Positions 13,334-14,755 of a DNA stretch of 14,755 bases are shown piece by piece. The notes beneath the pieces were generated by a model. The model had not been told where the DNA came from. It was given only the letters and a program-made list of their open reading frames with translations, and searched no databases. The stretch's first letter is position 1. Every line of letters starts with the position of its first letter. This stretch comes from an uncultured Collinsella sp. (GTDB lineage: Bacteria > Actinomycetota > Coriobacteriia > Coriobacteriales > Coriobacteriaceae), in assembly GCA_905198825.1 (NCBI GenBank), contig CAJKEF010000009.1, positions 1 through 14,755 of the forward strand, written 5' to 3'. The position numbers were made by a program, and so were the translations under genes.

Positions 13334-13350
13334 TATTGATGGGGATGCGA

Positions 13351-14394
13351 CTAGCGCTTGCGGGGGACGAGCTTGGTGCGGCGCAGGTGGATCATCTCGG
13401 CGGCGATGGAGATGGCGATCTCCTCGGGATCCTCTGCCTCGATGGCGACTCCGATCGGAAGGTGCAGCTCGTCGATCTGGTCCTGCGTAAAGCCCTCCTG
13501 CTCCAGGCGGGCGCGCACAAAGGCCGTCTTGCGACGCGAGCCCAAGCAGCCCAGATAGGCGGGTTTGGCACGCATGGCCTGAATCACCACGTCGATATCG
13601 GACTTGTGACCCGCCGTGGCGACGACCACCAGGTCGCGCGGGCCGATGGGGCACTGCTTGCTCAGGCTCTTGTAGTCGACCAGACGACGGTCGTAGACAC
13701 CGGGCACCCAATCGGGGGTCAGCGTGCCGGGGCGGTCGTCGCACGCCACGACGGCAAAGCCCGCCGCCGTAAGCACCCGCGCCGTCGCGGCGCCCACGTG
13801 GCCGCAGCCAAAGATATAGGTCAGGCCCTCGGGGCAGAGCGTCTCGATGTGCGCCGCGGGAATCTCAGAGGCCGCGTTGGTGTAGGTGACCTTACTCCCC
13901 TCCTCCACCAGCGAAAGCCCGGGGCAGCCCGCAATGGTGCGGCGCGATTCCTCGCCATGGTACTCGGCCACATCGCCCTCGAGCGCGCTCGCGATAAACG
14001 GTTCAAAGTCGATGACGAAGTCGCCGATGCGCCGATAGGCCAAGACGTCGGCAACCGACTGGAGCAACGGCACCTTGGTCGCGTCCAGGTGCAGATAGCA
14101 CAGGCAGATGGCTCCGCCGCAGATCATGCCGGTATCGGAGTTCTCGCCGCCCATGGTGTAGCGGACCAGACGCGACTGTCCCGCGCTCAGGAGTTCGCGC
14201 GCCTCATCCAGCGCAAAGAGCTCAATCTTGCCGCCGCCGATGGTGCCCGCCTGGCCACCGTCGGCAAAGACGGCCATCCAGGCGCCCACGCCGCGCGGCG
14301 ACGACCCCGCCGTGCCGGCCACGACCACGAGCTCGCACGTCTCGCCAGCACGCAGGGCAGTAAGCGCCGCATTCACAACATCGAGCTTTTCCAT
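13351..14394 (-). CDS. XdhC/CoxI family molybdenum hydroxylase maturation protein
   Basis: XdhC-family proteins help sulfurate and insert the molybdenum cofactor into xanthine dehydrogenase-type enzymes. The 347-residue product has both family domains. The N-terminal XdhC/CoxI part includes GTAGSSPRGVGAWMAVFADG (27-46), GTIGGGKIE and GMICGGAI (89-96). The C-terminal Rossmann part includes YIFGCGHVGAATARVL (193-208, dinucleotide motif GCGHVG at 196-201), ATAGHKSD (259-266), CLGSRRK and LPIGVAIEAEDPEEIAISIA. It starts 9 nt after the yqeB-like gene, so the two form an operon. The hydroxylase structural genes are not in the window. The paired yqeB partner suggests a selenium-dependent hydroxylase. 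Its ATG has an AGGAAG site, and no terminator is evident after it. Confidence 0.92.
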   Translation of the reverse strand: MEKLDVVNAALTALRAGETCELVVVAGTAGSSPRGVGAWMAVFADGGQAGTIGGGKIELFALDEARELLSAGQSRLVRYTMGGENSDTGMICGGAICLCYLHLDATKVPLLQSVADVLAYRRIGDFVIDFEPFIASALEGDVAEYHGEESRRTIAGCPGLSLVEEGSKVTYTNAASEIPAAHIETLCPEGLTYIFGCGHVGAATARVLTAAGFAVVACDDRPGTLTPDWVPGVYDRRLVDYKSLSKQCPIGPRDLVVVATAGHKSDIDVVIQAMRAKPAYLGCLGSRRKTAFVRARLEQEGFTQDQIDELHLPIGVAIEAEDPEEIAISIAAEMIHLRRTKLVPRKR

Positions 14395-14403
14395 CGTCGC
14401 TTC

Positions 14404-14755
14404 CTATCCCCTAAAAACGTCGGTGAGCATGGCAAGCGCCTCGAGCACGCCGCCGCCGACCGATGTCGCCTTGTCCGAAATATAGTTGATGTAGCTGGCG
14501 TCACCGCGCGGGTCGACATCGGCACATTTAAAGCCCTCGGTGACTTGAACGCCGTCTGCCAAAAGGCCGCGCAGGCAGCCGTCAATCGTCGTGAGCATGG
14601 GCGTATCGCCCGCATACCCGATCACATCGCCTGCACTCACGATGTCGCCGATCGCATGGTCGGACCTAAACACACCGGCGGCGGGGCTGTGGATAACACG
14701 CTCCTTGCCATATCCGGCGATGATACCTGGCACGCCCGTATTGGGCTGGGGTGAG
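14404..14755 (-). CDS. yqeB: Partial YqeB/EF2563-type selenium-dependent molybdenum hydroxylase accessory protein (5' end outside window)
   Basis: The frame is open to the window edge, so only the last 116 or so residues are present. They match the C-terminal part of the YqeB/EF2563 family, which accompanies selenium-dependent molybdenum hydroxylases. Visible pieces are NTGVPGIIAGYGKERVIHSP, then GDIVSAGDVIGYAGDTPM, then IDGCLRGLLADGVQVTEGFK, then DVDPRGD, and ISDKATSVGGGVLEAL at the end. A GTG at 14731-14733 is an internal Val codon, not a start, because conserved residues lie before it. Its exact biochemical step is unknown. It is followed after 9 nt by xdhC on the same strand. Confidence 0.85.
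   Translation of the reverse strand, partial: SPQPNTGVPGIIAGYGKERVIHSPAAGVFRSDHAIGDIVSAGDVIGYAGDTPMLTTIDGCLRGLLADGVQVTEGFKCADVDPRGDASYINYISDKATSVGGGVLEALAMLTDVFRG

Overview
The window looks like a chromosomal segment of a moderately GC-rich actinobacterium. The protein types suggest the gut-anaerobe class Coriobacteriia, perhaps a Collinsella relative. That placement is my inference from recognising RpoA, SecY and ribosomal-protein types and from the genes for selenium-dependent molybdenum hydroxylase maturation. It is not a database match. Almost everything lies on the minus strand, so transcription runs from high to low coordinates.

Layout from the low end. Positions 2-307 (+) hold the 3' end of a probable class A penicillin-binding protein with a long low-complexity tail. 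It is closed by a strong intrinsic terminator at 330-371. A facing terminator (411-449) ends argR (499-936, -), the arginine repressor. Next are a family 2 glycosyltransferase-like gene (1069-2118, -) and truA (2271-3095, -). A terminator at 3131-3161 separates truA from the large translation/transcription cluster.

The cluster runs from 13039 down to 3188. In transcription order it is rplE-rpsN-rpsH-rplF-rplR-rpsE-rpmD-rplO-secY-adk-map, then infA, then rpmJ-rpsM-rpsK-rpsD-rpoA-rplQ. This is the distal spc operon followed by the alpha operon. Spacing is tight: 2-3 nt around rpmD, a 7-nt overlap of rplO and secY, and an ATGA overlap of adk and map. Three gaps are exceptions. The map-infA gap holds a 129-nt nested palindrome and a likely infA promoter. 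The infA-rpmJ gap holds two hairpins. Upstream of rplE, about 300 nt replace the expected rplX.

Upstream of rplE there is a candidate promoter and a leader of about 130 nt, then a perfect 21-bp inverted repeat (13267-13333). Beyond that lies an unrelated minus-strand operon: the 3' end of a yqeB/EF2563-type gene (14404-14755, open at the window edge) and an xdhC-family gene (13351-14394). Both belong to maturation of molybdenum hydroxylases.

Most of the window is conserved housekeeping DNA. The points worth a second look are the missing rplX with a new promoter, the two palindromic elements, the structured leader before rpmJ, an Asn in place of a ligand-contacting Asp in ArgR, a glycosyltransferase with a weakened DXD motif, and the many non-ATG starts. 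I found no rRNA, tRNA, CRISPR array, insertion-sequence transposase or phage gene.
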